From the NCBI GenBank assembly GCA_019113915.1, contig DXGM01000035.1, positions 62,001 through 126,000 of the forward strand: a stretch of 64,000 nucleotides of DNA, written 5' to 3'. Within the stretch, counting starts at the first letter, position 1; the number at the start of each line of letters is the position of its first letter. This stretch comes from Candidatus Gordonibacter avicola. GTDB lineage: Bacteria > Actinomycetota > Coriobacteriia > Coriobacteriales > Eggerthellaceae. Below are positions 26,392 to 36,647 of this stretch, piece after piece. Under the pieces are notes generated by a model. That model did no database searches, was not told the origin of the DNA, and saw only the letters and a list, made by a program, of their open reading frames with translations. The translations under genes were made by a program, and so were the position numbers.

Positions 26392-26557
26392 CAGGTTGGC
26401 GTTAGTAAGTCAGCGAGAAGGGCTGTGGTGCGTCGAATTCGTGGGATCGCAAGGGCGAAGCGTACTTCGTACGCGAGTCCTTGGGATCGCGCGAAGGCGG
26501 CGTGCCACAGCCCTTCGCAGCGTCGGGTCACTCCGGCGGCCGTTAGGCCGACGGAAC
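26392..26557 (+). repeat. Palindromic element copy 1 (between moeA and moaB)
   Basis: First of five related elements. Order: flank CAGGTTGGCGTTAG, TAAGTCAGCGAGAAG; outer stem GAAGGGCTGTGG (26417-26428) with CCACAGCCCTTC (26505-26516); inner stem CAAGG/CCTTG; central hairpin GCGTAC-TTC-GTACGC (26460-26474); conserved CTTCGCAGCGTCG; second hairpin TCCGGCGGCC-GTTA-GGCCGACGGA ending one base before the moeA stop codon. GGGATCGC flanks the inner stem on both sides. No protein gene. Its place between moeA and moaB means it is probably transcribed as RNA when the two are co-transcribed. Confidence 0.85.
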
Positions 26558-27814
26558 CTATAGACTTACTTCCTCGGACACATCTAATAGCACGCACTCG
26601 ATTACCGAGCCGGCTGTGCGCGAATCGAGGCCTTCGGGCATGATGGCCATGCAGTTGCTGCGCTGGATGACGCCGAACAGGCCCGAGCTCTGGTTCTTCG
26701 CGGGAGCCACCACATACTCGCCGTCCTCGTCGCGATACAGCGTGCCGCGCAGGAAGATGCGGCGCGGGTCATTCTTCTTCACGTCGCGCGACAGCTTGGC
26801 CTTCACGCGCGGACGCTCGAAGTGATGATATCCCTGCATCTTGCGCAGCGCCGGGCGGATGATCATCTCGAAGCCCACGTAGGCCGCCGCCGGGTTGCCG
26901 GGCAGGCCAAACACGGGCGTACCGCGCACGACGCCGAACGTCTGGGCCTTGCCAGGGCGCATGTTCACGGTGGTCATCAGGAGTTCGCCCAGTTCATCCA
27001 CCACGGGCTTGATGAAGTCGAAGTCGCCGTTGGAGGCGCCACCGCTCGTTACCACGAAGTCGTACTCATCCACGGCGGCCGAGACGGCGGCCGCAAGAGC
27101 CTCCATCGTGTCCTCCACGATGGGCAGGATGACCGGCTCCGCACCGGCAGCCTGCGCGCACGCGGCCAGCGCGTAGCTGTTCGAATTGCGAATCTTGCCG
27201 GGCGTGGGCACCTCAGTGGGGTCAACCAGTTCGCTGCCGATGGAGATAATGGCCACACGCGGACGCCGATGCGTGGGTACCTCCACCACGCCGCAGCCCG
27301 CGAGGAACCCGACGCCAGCCGAGCCGATGACCTCGCCCTTTTCCACCACTGTCTCGCCCGCCTTGGCTTCCTCGCCCGCCTCGCGCACGTTGGCGCGCTC
27401 CTTGGCGGGTGCGCGGAACGCCACGCGGCTGCCAGGCTTGCCGTCGCCATCCACCACGTCAACAATTTCGTACTTCACCACGGCATCGGCGTCGTCGGGC
27501 AGCGGCGCGCCCGTCATGATGCGCACGCACTGACCAGCCTCAATGGGCCCCTCGTACACATCGCCAGCAGCTACCTCGGCAATGACGTCCATCTGAACGG
27601 GCGCTTCGTCACTGGCCTCAGCCAGTTCAGCCGCGCGCACCGCAAAGCCATCCATAGCCGAATGCGCGAACGGCGAGATGTCGATATCGCTGGTGAGGTC
27701 GGCGGCGGCCACGCGGCCCACGGCCTCCAGCACCGGCACCGTTTCCACCGGCAGCACGTCCACGTGCGCCAGCACCAGGTCGCGAGCCTCTTCGACCGAG
27801 ATCATTTCTTTCAT
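26558..27814 (-). CDS. moeA: Molybdopterin molybdenumtransferase MoeA
   Basis: A 418-residue MoeA that inserts molybdate into adenylated molybdopterin. Characteristic blocks are SDIDISPFAHSAMDGFAVRA near the N-terminus, IMTGAPLPDDADAVVKYE, RVAIISIGSELVDP, DFVVTSGGASNGDFDFIKP (the MoaB-like domain) and PVFGLPGNPAAAYVGFE. The C-terminal domain (SGLFGVIQRSNCMAIMPEG) is complete. Length is normal. The ATG at 27814 was chosen with GGAAGGGGAACC upstream; a longer frame adds a non-homologous 18 residues. It is followed by palindromic element copy 1 and moaB, and divergent from the gamma-carbonic anhydrase-like gene. Confidence 0.95.
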   Translation of the reverse strand: MKEMISVEEARDLVLAHVDVLPVETVPVLEAVGRVAAADLTSDIDISPFAHSAMDGFAVRAAELAEASDEAPVQMDVIAEVAAGDVYEGPIEAGQCVRIMTGAPLPDDADAVVKYEIVDVVDGDGKPGSRVAFRAPAKERANVREAGEEAKAGETVVEKGEVIGSAGVGFLAGCGVVEVPTHRRPRVAIISIGSELVDPTEVPTPGKIRNSNSYALAACAQAAGAEPVILPIVEDTMEALAAAVSAAVDEYDFVVTSGGASNGDFDFIKPVVDELGELLMTTVNMRPGKAQTFGVVRGTPVFGLPGNPAAAYVGFEMIIRPALRKMQGYHHFERPRVKAKLSRDVKKNDPRRIFLRGTLYRDEDGEYVVAPAKNQSSGLFGVIQRSNCMAIMPEGLDSRTAGSVIECVLLDVSEEVSL

Positions 27815-28068
27815 CGGTTCCCCTTCCGTGAAAAAGCGCGCCTTCCATCCTGCGCCTTCAAGTGACAACAGGCCCGGAGGTGCGCGTTATGGCATGGGGT
27901 TTATTATAGCGCTAGAAGTATAGTTCAGGCGGGCGACTTTAGCACGAGCCCACGCGCGACTCAGCCCGAGCCCACGCCCGGAAACACGGAGCAGCCACGC
28001 CCCATGAAGTTCCGCTGGTGAAGCGCCCCCGCCCCGTGCTTTTGAGCAAGCGTGGCGCGTGCGTTGTT

Positions 28069-28074
28069 TATAAT
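28069..28074 (+). promoter_or_regulatory. -10 box of the gamma-carbonic anhydrase-like gene
   Basis: TATAAT 37 bp before the ATG at 28111; no -35 match at 16-18 bp. Confidence 0.45.
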
Positions 28075-28110
28075 GGGGAGCCACATTTTCACACGGGAAA
28101 GGAATTCCGC

Positions 28111-28716
28111 ATGTCTCTCACCGATACCATATGCCCGCAAGAACCCCAGCCCAACCGCTACCGTCGCGTAAAAGCGCATCCCACGGCGCGCCTTTCGCCT
28201 ACTGCCAGCATCATGGGCGACGTCACCCTTGGGCGCGATGTATGCGTGCTCGATTTCGCCTGCCTACGCGGGGACGACGAGGCCATTTTCATTGGCGACG
28301 AAACGAACATCCAGGAAGGCGCCATCGTGCACGTGTTCGAGGGCTTCCCCGTCACCGTGGGTCAGCATGTGACCGTGGGCCACCGCGCGCTGCTGCACGG
28401 CTGCACCATTGGTGACAATACGCTGGTAGGCATGGGCGCCACCGTCATGAACGGCGCGCGCATTGGCTCGGGATGCGTGATTGCAGCCGGCGCGCTGGTG
28501 TCGGAGGGTAAGGAATTCCCCGACAACTGCCTGATCATGGGCGTACCGGCGCGTCTGAAGCGCATGCTTTCACCCGAGGAAGTACAGCGGATGTGCACCG
28601 ACGCGGGCGACGAATACCTCCGCGTAAGCGCAGCCATGCTGGAAGAAGGCCTCCTGTGCCACCCTGCGCCCGACATGAACGTGCACGTGCCAGAGGTGGG
28701 CGCGACGCAGGAGTAG
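28111..28716 (+). CDS. Gamma-carbonic anhydrase-like hexapeptide protein
   Basis: A 201-residue left-handed beta-helix protein with hexapeptide repeats (VCVLDFACLRGDDEAIFIGD, TVGQHVTVGHRALLHG, TIGDNTLVGMGATVMNGARI). Three histidines, His74 (IVHVF), His91 and His96 (GHRALLHGC), fit the H-xn-H-x4-H metal site of the gamma carbonic anhydrase/PaaY/CaiE family. A metal-dependent hydratase or thioesterase-type activity is possible; family members include true carbonic anhydrases and housekeeping homologues, so the substrate is open. The ATG follows AAAGGAATTCCGC. It is a single gene divergent from moeA and convergent with the acetyltransferase. Confidence 0.85.
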   Translation: MSLTDTICPQEPQPNRYRRVKAHPTARLSPTASIMGDVTLGRDVCVLDFACLRGDDEAIFIGDETNIQEGAIVHVFEGFPVTVGQHVTVGHRALLHGCTIGDNTLVGMGATVMNGARIGSGCVIAAGALVSEGKEFPDNCLIMGVPARLKRMLSPEEVQRMCTDAGDEYLRVSAAMLEEGLLCHPAPDMNVHVPEVGATQE

Positions 28717-28863
28717 AAGTTGCGCCCCTCCGGCAGGTGGTAGTGCTCGCGCGTCAGGGGCGAAATGACGCGGCCTCGTATACTCCAACCAGGGCTTTTA
28801 GGTTATCCCTCAACGGTGTTGCCAGGCCCGCCATCAGCCCCTCTGCGCTGCCGCGTGCCGCCC

Positions 28864-29439
28864 TCACGAAACAAAGGGCTTGCCCGAAAGCGGCGACACC
28901 ACACTCGACAGGGGAAGAACCCGCTTGTCCTCGCCTTCCGGCAACTCGTTAATGAGGGAGCAGAACCGCTCCGGGTCAAACCCCGGCCCCTTACAAAGCG
29001 CCTCGTACACGTCGTCCTCGAAGCACACCGTGTAGCCGGTAGGCTCAAAGCCGTTGCGCAGGTAGAACTCCCGGCGCCGTTTCCGCTGTTCAAGGTTTGG
29101 TGCTGCTTCGTCTATGGGCTCGATGTCCAGCATGAGCGTTTTTCCTGCGCAGCGCTTGCTCACGTCCGCGAGGATGCGCGCGCCGTAACCCTTCGACCGC
29201 ACGCGCTCGTCCACGGCCAAGTACAGCACGTACGCCATGTCTGCGCCCTCAATCATGAACACGAAACCGCAGAACTGGCCCTCGTCGTGGTATGCCAGCA
29301 GCGACACCTCGTCGCGACGTGCTTGCTCGGTCAGAAACGAGTACGGCACCAACTCGTACGCGGGAAACGCGGCCGTCAGCAGGCGCTCCACGTCGCACGC
29401 GTCGTCACTTCCCTCAACTACTTCGCATGCTGTCAGCAT
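28864..29439 (-). CDS. GNAT-family N-acetyltransferase
   Basis: A 191-residue protein with the GNAT fold. The acetyl-CoA-binding motif A is YVLYLAVDERVRSKGYGARI (core RSKGYG), preceded by the CGFVFMIEGAD strand and followed by TLMLDIEPIDEAAPN and REFYLRNGFEPTGYTV, the usual end of the fold. The C-terminal ~35 residues are extra. The substrate cannot be inferred. The internal ATG at 29439 was chosen over an in-frame TTG nine codons earlier, with GAGAGGG upstream. It is downstream of enolase on the same strand. Confidence 0.85.
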   Translation of the reverse strand: MLTACEVVEGSDDACDVERLLTAAFPAYELVPYSFLTEQARRDEVSLLAYHDEGQFCGFVFMIEGADMAYVLYLAVDERVRSKGYGARILADVSKRCAGKTLMLDIEPIDEAAPNLEQRKRRREFYLRNGFEPTGYTVCFEDDVYEALCKGPGFDPERFCSLINELPEGEDKRVLPLSSVVSPLSGKPFVS

Positions 29440-29530
29440 GTGCAAAACCCTCTCTCTCACCACCAACGCAAAGCGGGCCAGGCCGCCCTTCCCCCAGGTC
29501 AGCCCAGCCCGTTCACAGCAAATTCAGCGT

Positions 29531-30841
<1,311 letters not shown>

Positions 30842-30999
30842 TCATCCCGCTTCGCCGTTGCCCGTCGAAGCCTTGACTTCGGCAATCATAGCACGCCAGA
30901 GCCTCGCCACCAGATTCTACGGCCGTTTCCCACAACCCCGCCGACAAACGGTTACCGACTGCGACAGCCAAAAGGGCGCTGCGTGCAGGCGCGAGGCGG

Positions 31000-32616
31000 T
31001 TACTCTTCGAGGGGACGTTCGGAAGCGTCCGCGGCGAGGTCTTCACGTTCGCGCGCCAACAGGTCGGCGAGTTCTTGTTGGGAGTGAACGGCCAGCTTGC
31101 GATAGATGCTGCGGACGTGTGTTTTAACCGTGTCGGGCGACACGGACAGCTCTTCACACACGGCGCGGCGCGACTTACCTTGCGCCAGAAGCAGCATGAC
31201 TTCGCTTTCGCGTTGGGTGATGCCGCGTTCGGTGGCGACGAACTTCACGATGCCAGCTAGATCGCCCGTCGCAAGGCTGCTTTCGCCCGGGCGCACGGTT
31301 CCCCAGCCGTATTTCAGGTTGCTACCGCTTGAAAGCAGCAGCGCCGCTGCCAGCACAAAGCATGCCACGAGGCTTGCAAGCAGTGCGGCATCGGAGGACG
31401 CAACACCGCTCAAGAAGGCCAGGGTCACGCCGCTGCCTGCCACCGCCCCACAGAAGAGCGCTGCCCCCGGACAACTGGCAATCCACGTGGCTGGCAGACC
31501 CATGTTCTTCATGAGGCAGGCACCAAGGCTCCAGAGCACCAGGTCGAGGAAGCAAAACGCCGCCGCAAGCACTGCGCCGCCCACCGCCGTGGTGTCTGGT
31601 AGCAACGCCAGAAGCACAAATCCAGCAGCCACGAACGGAAACGCCACCTTATACACCAGCCGGTTGAAGTCCAGCCGCAAAAACACCAGCGTAGCGAACA
31701 GCAGCCCCACGGCCACCATTTGCCCCACCGCGCGCAGCAAGACTTCGGCAGAAGCCGGCACTGCAGCACCGACGCCAACCATGCCAGCCACGCCGGCCGC
31801 ACCTTCCACGGCTCCCGTACCTCCCGCAATTCCCAGCGCAAACACACCGGCGAACAGCACGCCCGCCGCCGCGCCCTGCACAAACGACGTAGCAACAAAC
31901 TTCGCCGGAAACGGCAGCGGTACATCAAGCCCGTGCCCAAAGTAGCGCACCCGCGGAAACCCGCTCACCACCGCGCGCAGCAGCGCCATACTCGCAAACG
32001 GCAGCACGAGCGCCACCACCAAAAGCGGCGTTTCGCTCGCCCCCGCAGCATCGCCTACCAGCGTCAAAACCGCCAACGCTGCCGCCGCTATTAGCGTGGC
32101 TGCCATGCCCTGCGAGAGCGTTTGCTGCGTACCAATCCAGCCGAACACGCGGTCAATTTCCACCCGGAACAACGCACAGCCCGCACCCATGACCACACTC
32201 GACAGCGCATAGAGCGCCCAACGTGCCGCGACGGGTAAACCCGTATCCAGCGCCCACACCAAATGAAGCGCCGCCGCCAGCGTCATGAGCGAGGCAAGTG
32301 CCACCATCCACGACGGCGTGCTCGGCACCTTCCGTGTCTTTTTGAACCACACGGCAATAACCACACTCGCGGCGGCCATACACGCAAGCGGGCCCATCCA
32401 AGCGGGCATGAGCAGCGCCAACCCTGTCTCACCGCCAGCACCTTCGGCACTCAGCGCAACAGCTGGCCCCGTACAGCAGGCTATCATCCACACCAGATAA
32501 CAGGCCATCGCAAACGCAATGCGCGGCTGCCCCGCGACAGCATGACCAAGACCGACGCGCACACGCACGCGATCGCCCGGCTCATTGAACAGATGACGAA
32601 CGTGACTTTCCTTCAT
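31000..32616 (-). CDS. Second LuxR-type regulator with multi-pass membrane domain
   Basis: A 538-residue protein built like the one at 19.4-20.9 kb: about 12 hydrophobic segments over the first ~440 residues, then a C-terminal LuxR/GerE helix-turn-helix (ITQRESEVMLLLAQGKS, VCEELSVSPDTVKTHVRSIYRKL). The linker between them is short (KYGWGTVRPGESSLATGDLA). The ATG is preceded by GAAGGGGAGGG. It is divergent from a Tat-exported flavoprotein gene with 196 bp between starts, so local control of that reductase is likely. The membrane part may sense a small molecule or the redox partner; this is inference from genome context. Confidence 0.87.
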   Translation of the reverse strand: MKESHVRHLFNEPGDRVRVRVGLGHAVAGQPRIAFAMACYLVWMIACCTGPAVALSAEGAGGETGLALLMPAWMGPLACMAAASVVIAVWFKKTRKVPSTPSWMVALASLMTLAAALHLVWALDTGLPVAARWALYALSSVVMGAGCALFRVEIDRVFGWIGTQQTLSQGMAATLIAAAALAVLTLVGDAAGASETPLLVVALVLPFASMALLRAVVSGFPRVRYFGHGLDVPLPFPAKFVATSFVQGAAAGVLFAGVFALGIAGGTGAVEGAAGVAGMVGVGAAVPASAEVLLRAVGQMVAVGLLFATLVFLRLDFNRLVYKVAFPFVAAGFVLLALLPDTTAVGGAVLAAAFCFLDLVLWSLGACLMKNMGLPATWIASCPGAALFCGAVAGSGVTLAFLSGVASSDAALLASLVACFVLAAALLLSSGSNLKYGWGTVRPGESSLATGDLAGIVKFVATERGITQRESEVMLLLAQGKSRRAVCEELSVSPDTVKTHVRSIYRKLAVHSQQELADLLAREREDLAADASERPLEE

Positions 32617-32657
32617 GGGCCCTCCCCTTCCCTTCTCTCAGGATACCGTGTCTCGCC

Positions 32658-32673
32658 TCACCCCCCGGGGTGA
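32658..32673. promoter_or_regulatory. Candidate operator between luxR-type gene and flavoprotein
   Basis: TCACCCC-CC-GGGGTGA is a perfect 7-bp inverted repeat about 147 bp before the flavoprotein ATG and about 42 bp before the regulator ATG. It could be the regulator's binding site. Confidence 0.35.
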
Positions 32674-32812
32674 AAACAGGCGAATCGGCATTTTCCCTGG
32701 GATGGGCGAAGAGGCCCACCCGCCGCGCGTGCTAGGGTGCAGGCAACGCACGGCGCGGAGGGCGCTGGGCCGCGACAGGCACCGCCGTCGCGAAGGAGGG
32801 AAGGGGTTTTCA

Positions 32813-34549
32813 ATGGAAAACGAGAAACTGAGTATGGATCGTCGTAGCTTCCTTAAGGGAGCGTTCGCCACCGGAGCCGTGGGTGCGGCCGCCGTCACCG
32901 GCATGGGCGCGCTGGCCGGATGCGCGGCGCAGCCAAAAGAAGGTACGGCCGGCGCGTCGACCTCGGACAACAAGAAAACAGGCGGCACGTACGACTTCGA
33001 AACAGCACCCGATCCTATTCCTGAGAGCGACATCAAGGAAACCGTGGATGCTGACGTCGTGGTCATCGGTGCCGGATTCTCCGGCCTGTGCTGCGCGCTT
33101 TCGGCGGCCGAAAACGGCGCGAACGTGGTCATGCTGGAACGCATGGACCACGTAGTAGGTCGCGGCGGCTCCATCTACGCCATGAACTCGAAGCTGACGA
33201 AGGAAAAGGGCTACGAGTGCTCCGTGGAAGAAATCGCCCAGCGCTACAAGCGCATGATGGGATACCACTCCTACCGCGTGGACGGTCGCAAGTGGATGAT
33301 GCACTTTAACCGCTCGGGTGAGGCCATGGACTGGCTCATCGACCGCATGACCACGGCCAGCTCCGTGGGCGGCGACGACCTCACGCCCGTCATGGAGCAC
33401 TGGTACGAGGACCCGGAGAATATCAACGGCGAATTCCCCGGCACGCACGAGTTCCTTGATGGCCCGAACGGCAAGGGCCCCGACGACAACCCGCAGCAGG
33501 ACGTGTGCGCAAACATGGCGCTGTACTGCGAAAAGGCTGGTGTGGACATCCGCTATCAGACGGACGCGCAGCAGCTGGTGAAAGAGGGCGACAAAGTGAT
33601 TGGCGTCGTGGCGAAATCCGGCGACGGCTACGTGCGCTTCAACGGCAAAAATGGCGTGGTCATTGCCACGGGCGACTTCGGCCAGGACAAGGACATGCTG
33701 GAGAAGTACATTCCGTGGGCGGCACATCAGACCGAGTTTGGCGGCATCTGGAACGGTTCGGGCCACAAGATGGCGTACTGGGCCGGCGCGGCAGTGGACA
33801 AGAACGAAACACCCACGCCCATGATTTTCTGCTTCCAGTGGCGCTCCATCACGCGTCAAGTGCGCGCGTTCCAGGGCCTCATGGTGAACGAGGACGGACG
33901 CCGCTACGACAACGAAGACAACGTCATCTCGCATGGCGGCCTGGCGCTCATGCACGAGAAGGGGCATCACGCGTACGCCATCTGGGACGATGACTACGCG
34001 AACGAGCCGGGCTGGCAGAACCATCGCTACGTGGATGGCCCGAAGGTGTTCGACACGCCCGATGACGTGCGCGCGTACTGGCAGACCGTCGTTGATGGCC
34101 CTGGCACCATCAACATGAACGGCTCTGGCGACATTCCCGTGAAGATGATCAAGGCCGACACGGTGGAAGAACTGGTGGAGAAGCTGGGGCTGCCGAAAGA
34201 CGAGGCGCTTAAGACCATCGAAGCGTACAACGGCTACTGCGAGAAGGGTGTCGACGAAGAGTTCGGCAAGCGCAAGGAACTGCTGCTGCCCATTAAGAAA
34301 GGCCCGTTCTACGGCATTGAGTGCACGCCGTGGTTCCTCACCACGGTGGGTGGCATTCGCTGCAACGAGGACATGCAGGTCATGAACGAGGACAACGAAG
34401 TTATCGAGGGCCTGTACTGCCTCGGCTCCACCGTAGGCGATATGTACTGCAACGCGTACTCCACGCACTTCCCGGGTCACAACCTGGGCGGCACATGCCT
34501 GACCTTCGGCTACGTAACCGGCCGCAAGCTAGCAGGCGCCGAGAAGTAA
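32813..34549 (+). CDS. Tat-exported FAD-dependent fumarate reductase-like flavoprotein
   Basis: A 578-residue flavoprotein related to soluble fumarate and urocanate reductases. The Tat signal is MDRRSFLKGAFATGAVGAA with a following Cys (GCAAQ) that could be lipidated. FAD binding is shown by DVVVIGAGFSGLCCALSAAE near residue 85, GVVIATGDFGQ in the middle and the C-terminal AYSTHFPGHNLGGTCLTFGY. There is no haem domain and no FMN-binding domain, so electrons must come from a separate carrier. The natural acceptor cannot be read; many Coriobacteriia paralogues reduce diet- or host-derived compounds. The ATG follows GAAGGAGGGAAGGGG. A 13-bp-stem hairpin follows the stop. Confidence 0.88.
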   Translation: MENEKLSMDRRSFLKGAFATGAVGAAAVTGMGALAGCAAQPKEGTAGASTSDNKKTGGTYDFETAPDPIPESDIKETVDADVVVIGAGFSGLCCALSAAENGANVVMLERMDHVVGRGGSIYAMNSKLTKEKGYECSVEEIAQRYKRMMGYHSYRVDGRKWMMHFNRSGEAMDWLIDRMTTASSVGGDDLTPVMEHWYEDPENINGEFPGTHEFLDGPNGKGPDDNPQQDVCANMALYCEKAGVDIRYQTDAQQLVKEGDKVIGVVAKSGDGYVRFNGKNGVVIATGDFGQDKDMLEKYIPWAAHQTEFGGIWNGSGHKMAYWAGAAVDKNETPTPMIFCFQWRSITRQVRAFQGLMVNEDGRRYDNEDNVISHGGLALMHEKGHHAYAIWDDDYANEPGWQNHRYVDGPKVFDTPDDVRAYWQTVVDGPGTINMNGSGDIPVKMIKADTVEELVEKLGLPKDEALKTIEAYNGYCEKGVDEEFGKRKELLLPIKKGPFYGIECTPWFLTTVGGIRCNEDMQVMNEDNEVIEGLYCLGSTVGDMYCNAYSTHFPGHNLGGTCLTFGYVTGRKLAGAEK

Positions 34550-34575
34550 AACTATTCCTCCCTCCCCATACGTAC

Positions 34576-34606
34576 GGAACGCGGCACCCCCCAGGTGCCG
34601 CGTTCC
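34576..34606 (+). terminator. Strong GC-rich hairpin after the flavoprotein gene
   Basis: GGAACGCGGCACC (34576-34588) pairs perfectly with GGTGCCGCGTTCC (34594-34606) over 13 bp with a five-base loop. No T-run follows directly, so it is a terminator-like or mRNA-stabilising hairpin. Confidence 0.7.
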
Positions 34607-34618
34607 GCGTTGGGGTGG

Positions 34619-34674
34619 TTTTGCTAAATCGTACTTTGCTAAATCGTAACTTAGCAAAGTACGATTTAGCAAAA
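34619..34674. repeat. Perfect 24-bp inverted repeat, AT-rich
   Basis: Two 24-base arms (34619-34642 and 34651-34674) are exact inverted copies around an eight-base loop. The arm is built from the word TTTGCTAAATCGTA, which also recurs directly after itself across the loop. It is far more AT-rich than its surroundings and lies about 94 bp before a lipoprotein gene. It could act as a two-way terminator or a protein-binding site. Confidence 0.85.
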
Positions 34675-34767
34675 CGGCCTCGTTGGATAAAAGACAAAGA
34701 CTCAGCTAGGGTTTTGGCTGAAGCTTGTATCATGGGAGAATGAGAGTGGCCGGGAGGAGAGGTGACT

Positions 34768-35421
34768 ATGATGCGTTGCGAGAATGGATATGTGCGCGTG
34801 TTTGCGGTAGCAGTTGTGGTGGCATTGGGGCTGGGCGCTTGCTGGACGTTGGCGGGATGCTCGGGGGTCTCGGGGGTGAGTGAGGCTGACGTGCAGGCGG
34901 CTCGTGAGCAGGGGTATCGTGAAGGATTTGACGCGGGACGCGACGAGGGGTATCAGGCCGGCTTCGACGAGGGCACAGTAAGCGGGATGCAGAAAGCGCA
35001 GGACGAAGCCGCGGCTGCGGCTGCGCCCGAGCAGCCGGCGGTTGCCGAGGTCATCGACACGCCGTATTACAGCATAGCCATCCCGGCCGCCTGGGAGGGG
35101 ACATACTACTACGAGTACACCGAGGGTTTCGGCAACCAGACGACCGTTGCCGGAGACCGCGGCGAACTGGTTGAGGTGCGCAACAAGGCCGACGACAAGC
35201 TGCTGTTCTCTGTCGCCTGCGGGAGGAATGGCTACGACGGCATTGGCAACGGCCTCATTGAGGAAGAGATCGGACGCTCGACGGTAGAGCCGGGATATGC
35301 CATTCTCATCGGCCGAAGCATCTCAAACAATTACGGCGACGAAATCAAAGGCTACGGTTTCAGTTCCGCGTTCGGCCCGAACCGCAATGCGGAATACGTG
35401 AAGTACATCACTATTAAGTAG
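34768..35421 (+). CDS. Lipoprotein with GX3 repeats
   Basis: A 217-residue exported protein. The signal peptide has a hydrophobic core (VFAVAVVVALGLGACWTLAG) and a lipobox LAGC. The mature N-terminus holds a striking run with Gly every fourth residue (EQGYREGFDAGRDEGYQAGF, then DEGTVSG), a GX3 pattern known from Yae1/deca-GX3-type helices. It is followed by an Ala/Glu linker and a ~130-residue domain (YYSIAIPAAWEGTYYYEYTE) that looks like a secreted beta-rich fold. I do not know its function. The ATG at 34768 is five bases from GGAGAGG; a GTG at 34762 overlaps that site. It is preceded by the 24-bp inverted repeat. Confidence 0.82.
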   Translation: MMRCENGYVRVFAVAVVVALGLGACWTLAGCSGVSGVSEADVQAAREQGYREGFDAGRDEGYQAGFDEGTVSGMQKAQDEAAAAAAPEQPAVAEVIDTPYYSIAIPAAWEGTYYYEYTEGFGNQTTVAGDRGELVEVRNKADDKLLFSVACGRNGYDGIGNGLIEEEIGRSTVEPGYAILIGRSISNNYGDEIKGYGFSSAFGPNRNAEYVKYITIK

Positions 35422-35515
35422 GTTGAAGGGTGCGACGGCGCGCGTTGATGTTCGCAGGCAGGTGCATCTGCGCTGCTTGCGGATGAATGCGCTCGCTTCG
35501 CCTTCCCCATCGCCC

Positions 35516-36373
35516 CTACAACCACGCGGCGAGGGCGACGCACGTGGCGAGTCCAAGCGCCAAGACCGCGACGCTTCCTCCCGTGAGACGCTGGGCAGCA
35601 AGCGACGTGCGTTCCACCTCGGGCGCCCCGTAGCAGCGGGCGTCCATGGCTATGGCCAGCGAATCAGCGCGGCGAAACAGGCCTACGAACAGGGGAATGA
35701 GTACCGTTTGCCACGCGCGCAGCCGCTCCCACAGGTTCCCTTCCGCAAACGCGGCACCGCGCGCCCACTGGGCGTCGTGTACGCGACCGAATTCCTCGGC
35801 CGTCACGGGAATAAAGCGCAGCGCCAGCGAGAACACCATAGCCACATCATCCACCGGCACGTGTAGCCGTCGCAGCGGACGCAAAAACGCCGCGAGTGCA
35901 TTGGTAAGCTCGGTGGAGGTGGTGGTGTACGTAACCACGAGGCTGGCCGTAACCAACAGCACGATACGCACGGCGAAGAAGCACCCGCGCGCCAACCCTG
36001 CCGGCACCAGGCCAAACGACCCCATAAGCGCCACGGGCGGCACGTCGGCCAACACGCCGGAAGACACGTCCCCCAAGCCACCGGGGGCTCCTGCCGCCGC
36101 AGCCGCAACCACATCGAGCGAAAACGCGTTGAACACCACCGCAAACGCCGCAATCACATACACCGGCACCAGCAGCGCGAAAAACCGCCGCACCGGTATG
36201 CCCGACGCAATCACCGCCGCCGCAAACAGCAGCGCGCACAACCCCAATCCCGTCCACGTGCGCACGAAAAACAGCGTCAGCGAGTACGCCAGCAACAGCA
36301 GCACCTTCACGCGCGCATCGCACGCATGAACAGGCGAAGTTCCAGGAATGTAAGAGCTCACAGAGATACGCAT
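35516..36373 (-). CDS. ecfT: ECF transporter transmembrane protein EcfT
   Basis: A 285-residue membrane protein of the CbiQ/EcfT family, the shared T component of energy-coupling-factor vitamin and metal importers. Visible features are the start SSYIPGTSPVHACDARVKVL, several hydrophobic helices, and two Ala-Arg-Gly-type coupling motifs (AQWARGAAF and the region AMDARCYGAPE, close to the canonical AxARG and A-x-R-G). No EcfA ATPases or substrate (S) component lie beside it, so it is an orphan in this window. The ATG at 36373 was preferred over an upstream start that adds a non-conserved nonapeptide. Confidence 0.87.
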   Translation of the reverse strand: MRISVSSYIPGTSPVHACDARVKVLLLLAYSLTLFFVRTWTGLGLCALLFAAAVIASGIPVRRFFALLVPVYVIAAFAVVFNAFSLDVVAAAAAGAPGGLGDVSSGVLADVPPVALMGSFGLVPAGLARGCFFAVRIVLLVTASLVVTYTTTSTELTNALAAFLRPLRRLHVPVDDVAMVFSLALRFIPVTAEEFGRVHDAQWARGAAFAEGNLWERLRAWQTVLIPLFVGLFRRADSLAIAMDARCYGAPEVERTSLAAQRLTGGSVAVLALGLATCVALAAWL

Positions 36374-36531
36374 GCAGGCAGTATGCCACAACCACCCCAC
36401 CCCGTAAGCACCCAGGTTGACAATTCCGCGCGATCAGCGGGCGATTACACCACAACGTTGTTATCTTCGCCATTATCAGTTTGGGAGGGGCATCATGGCA
36501 TTACGGAGACAGAGGCGCACGAAAGCAAGGG

Positions 36532-36537
36532 TATAAT
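36532..36537 (+). promoter_or_regulatory. -10 box of the pilT-like gene
   Basis: TATAAT 110 bp before the pilT-like ATG. A TTGACA occurs further upstream (36417-36422) but too far away to be its -35 box. Confidence 0.4.
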
Positions 36538-36647
36538 GCGTCCATGGCTTCCCCAACGAACGAAACTCCTGCCGCTGACCACCGTTGACTACTGCCGCTA
36601 ACCGCCACACTATTCCGGGCCTGCACCCCGCACGAGGAGCGAAAACA

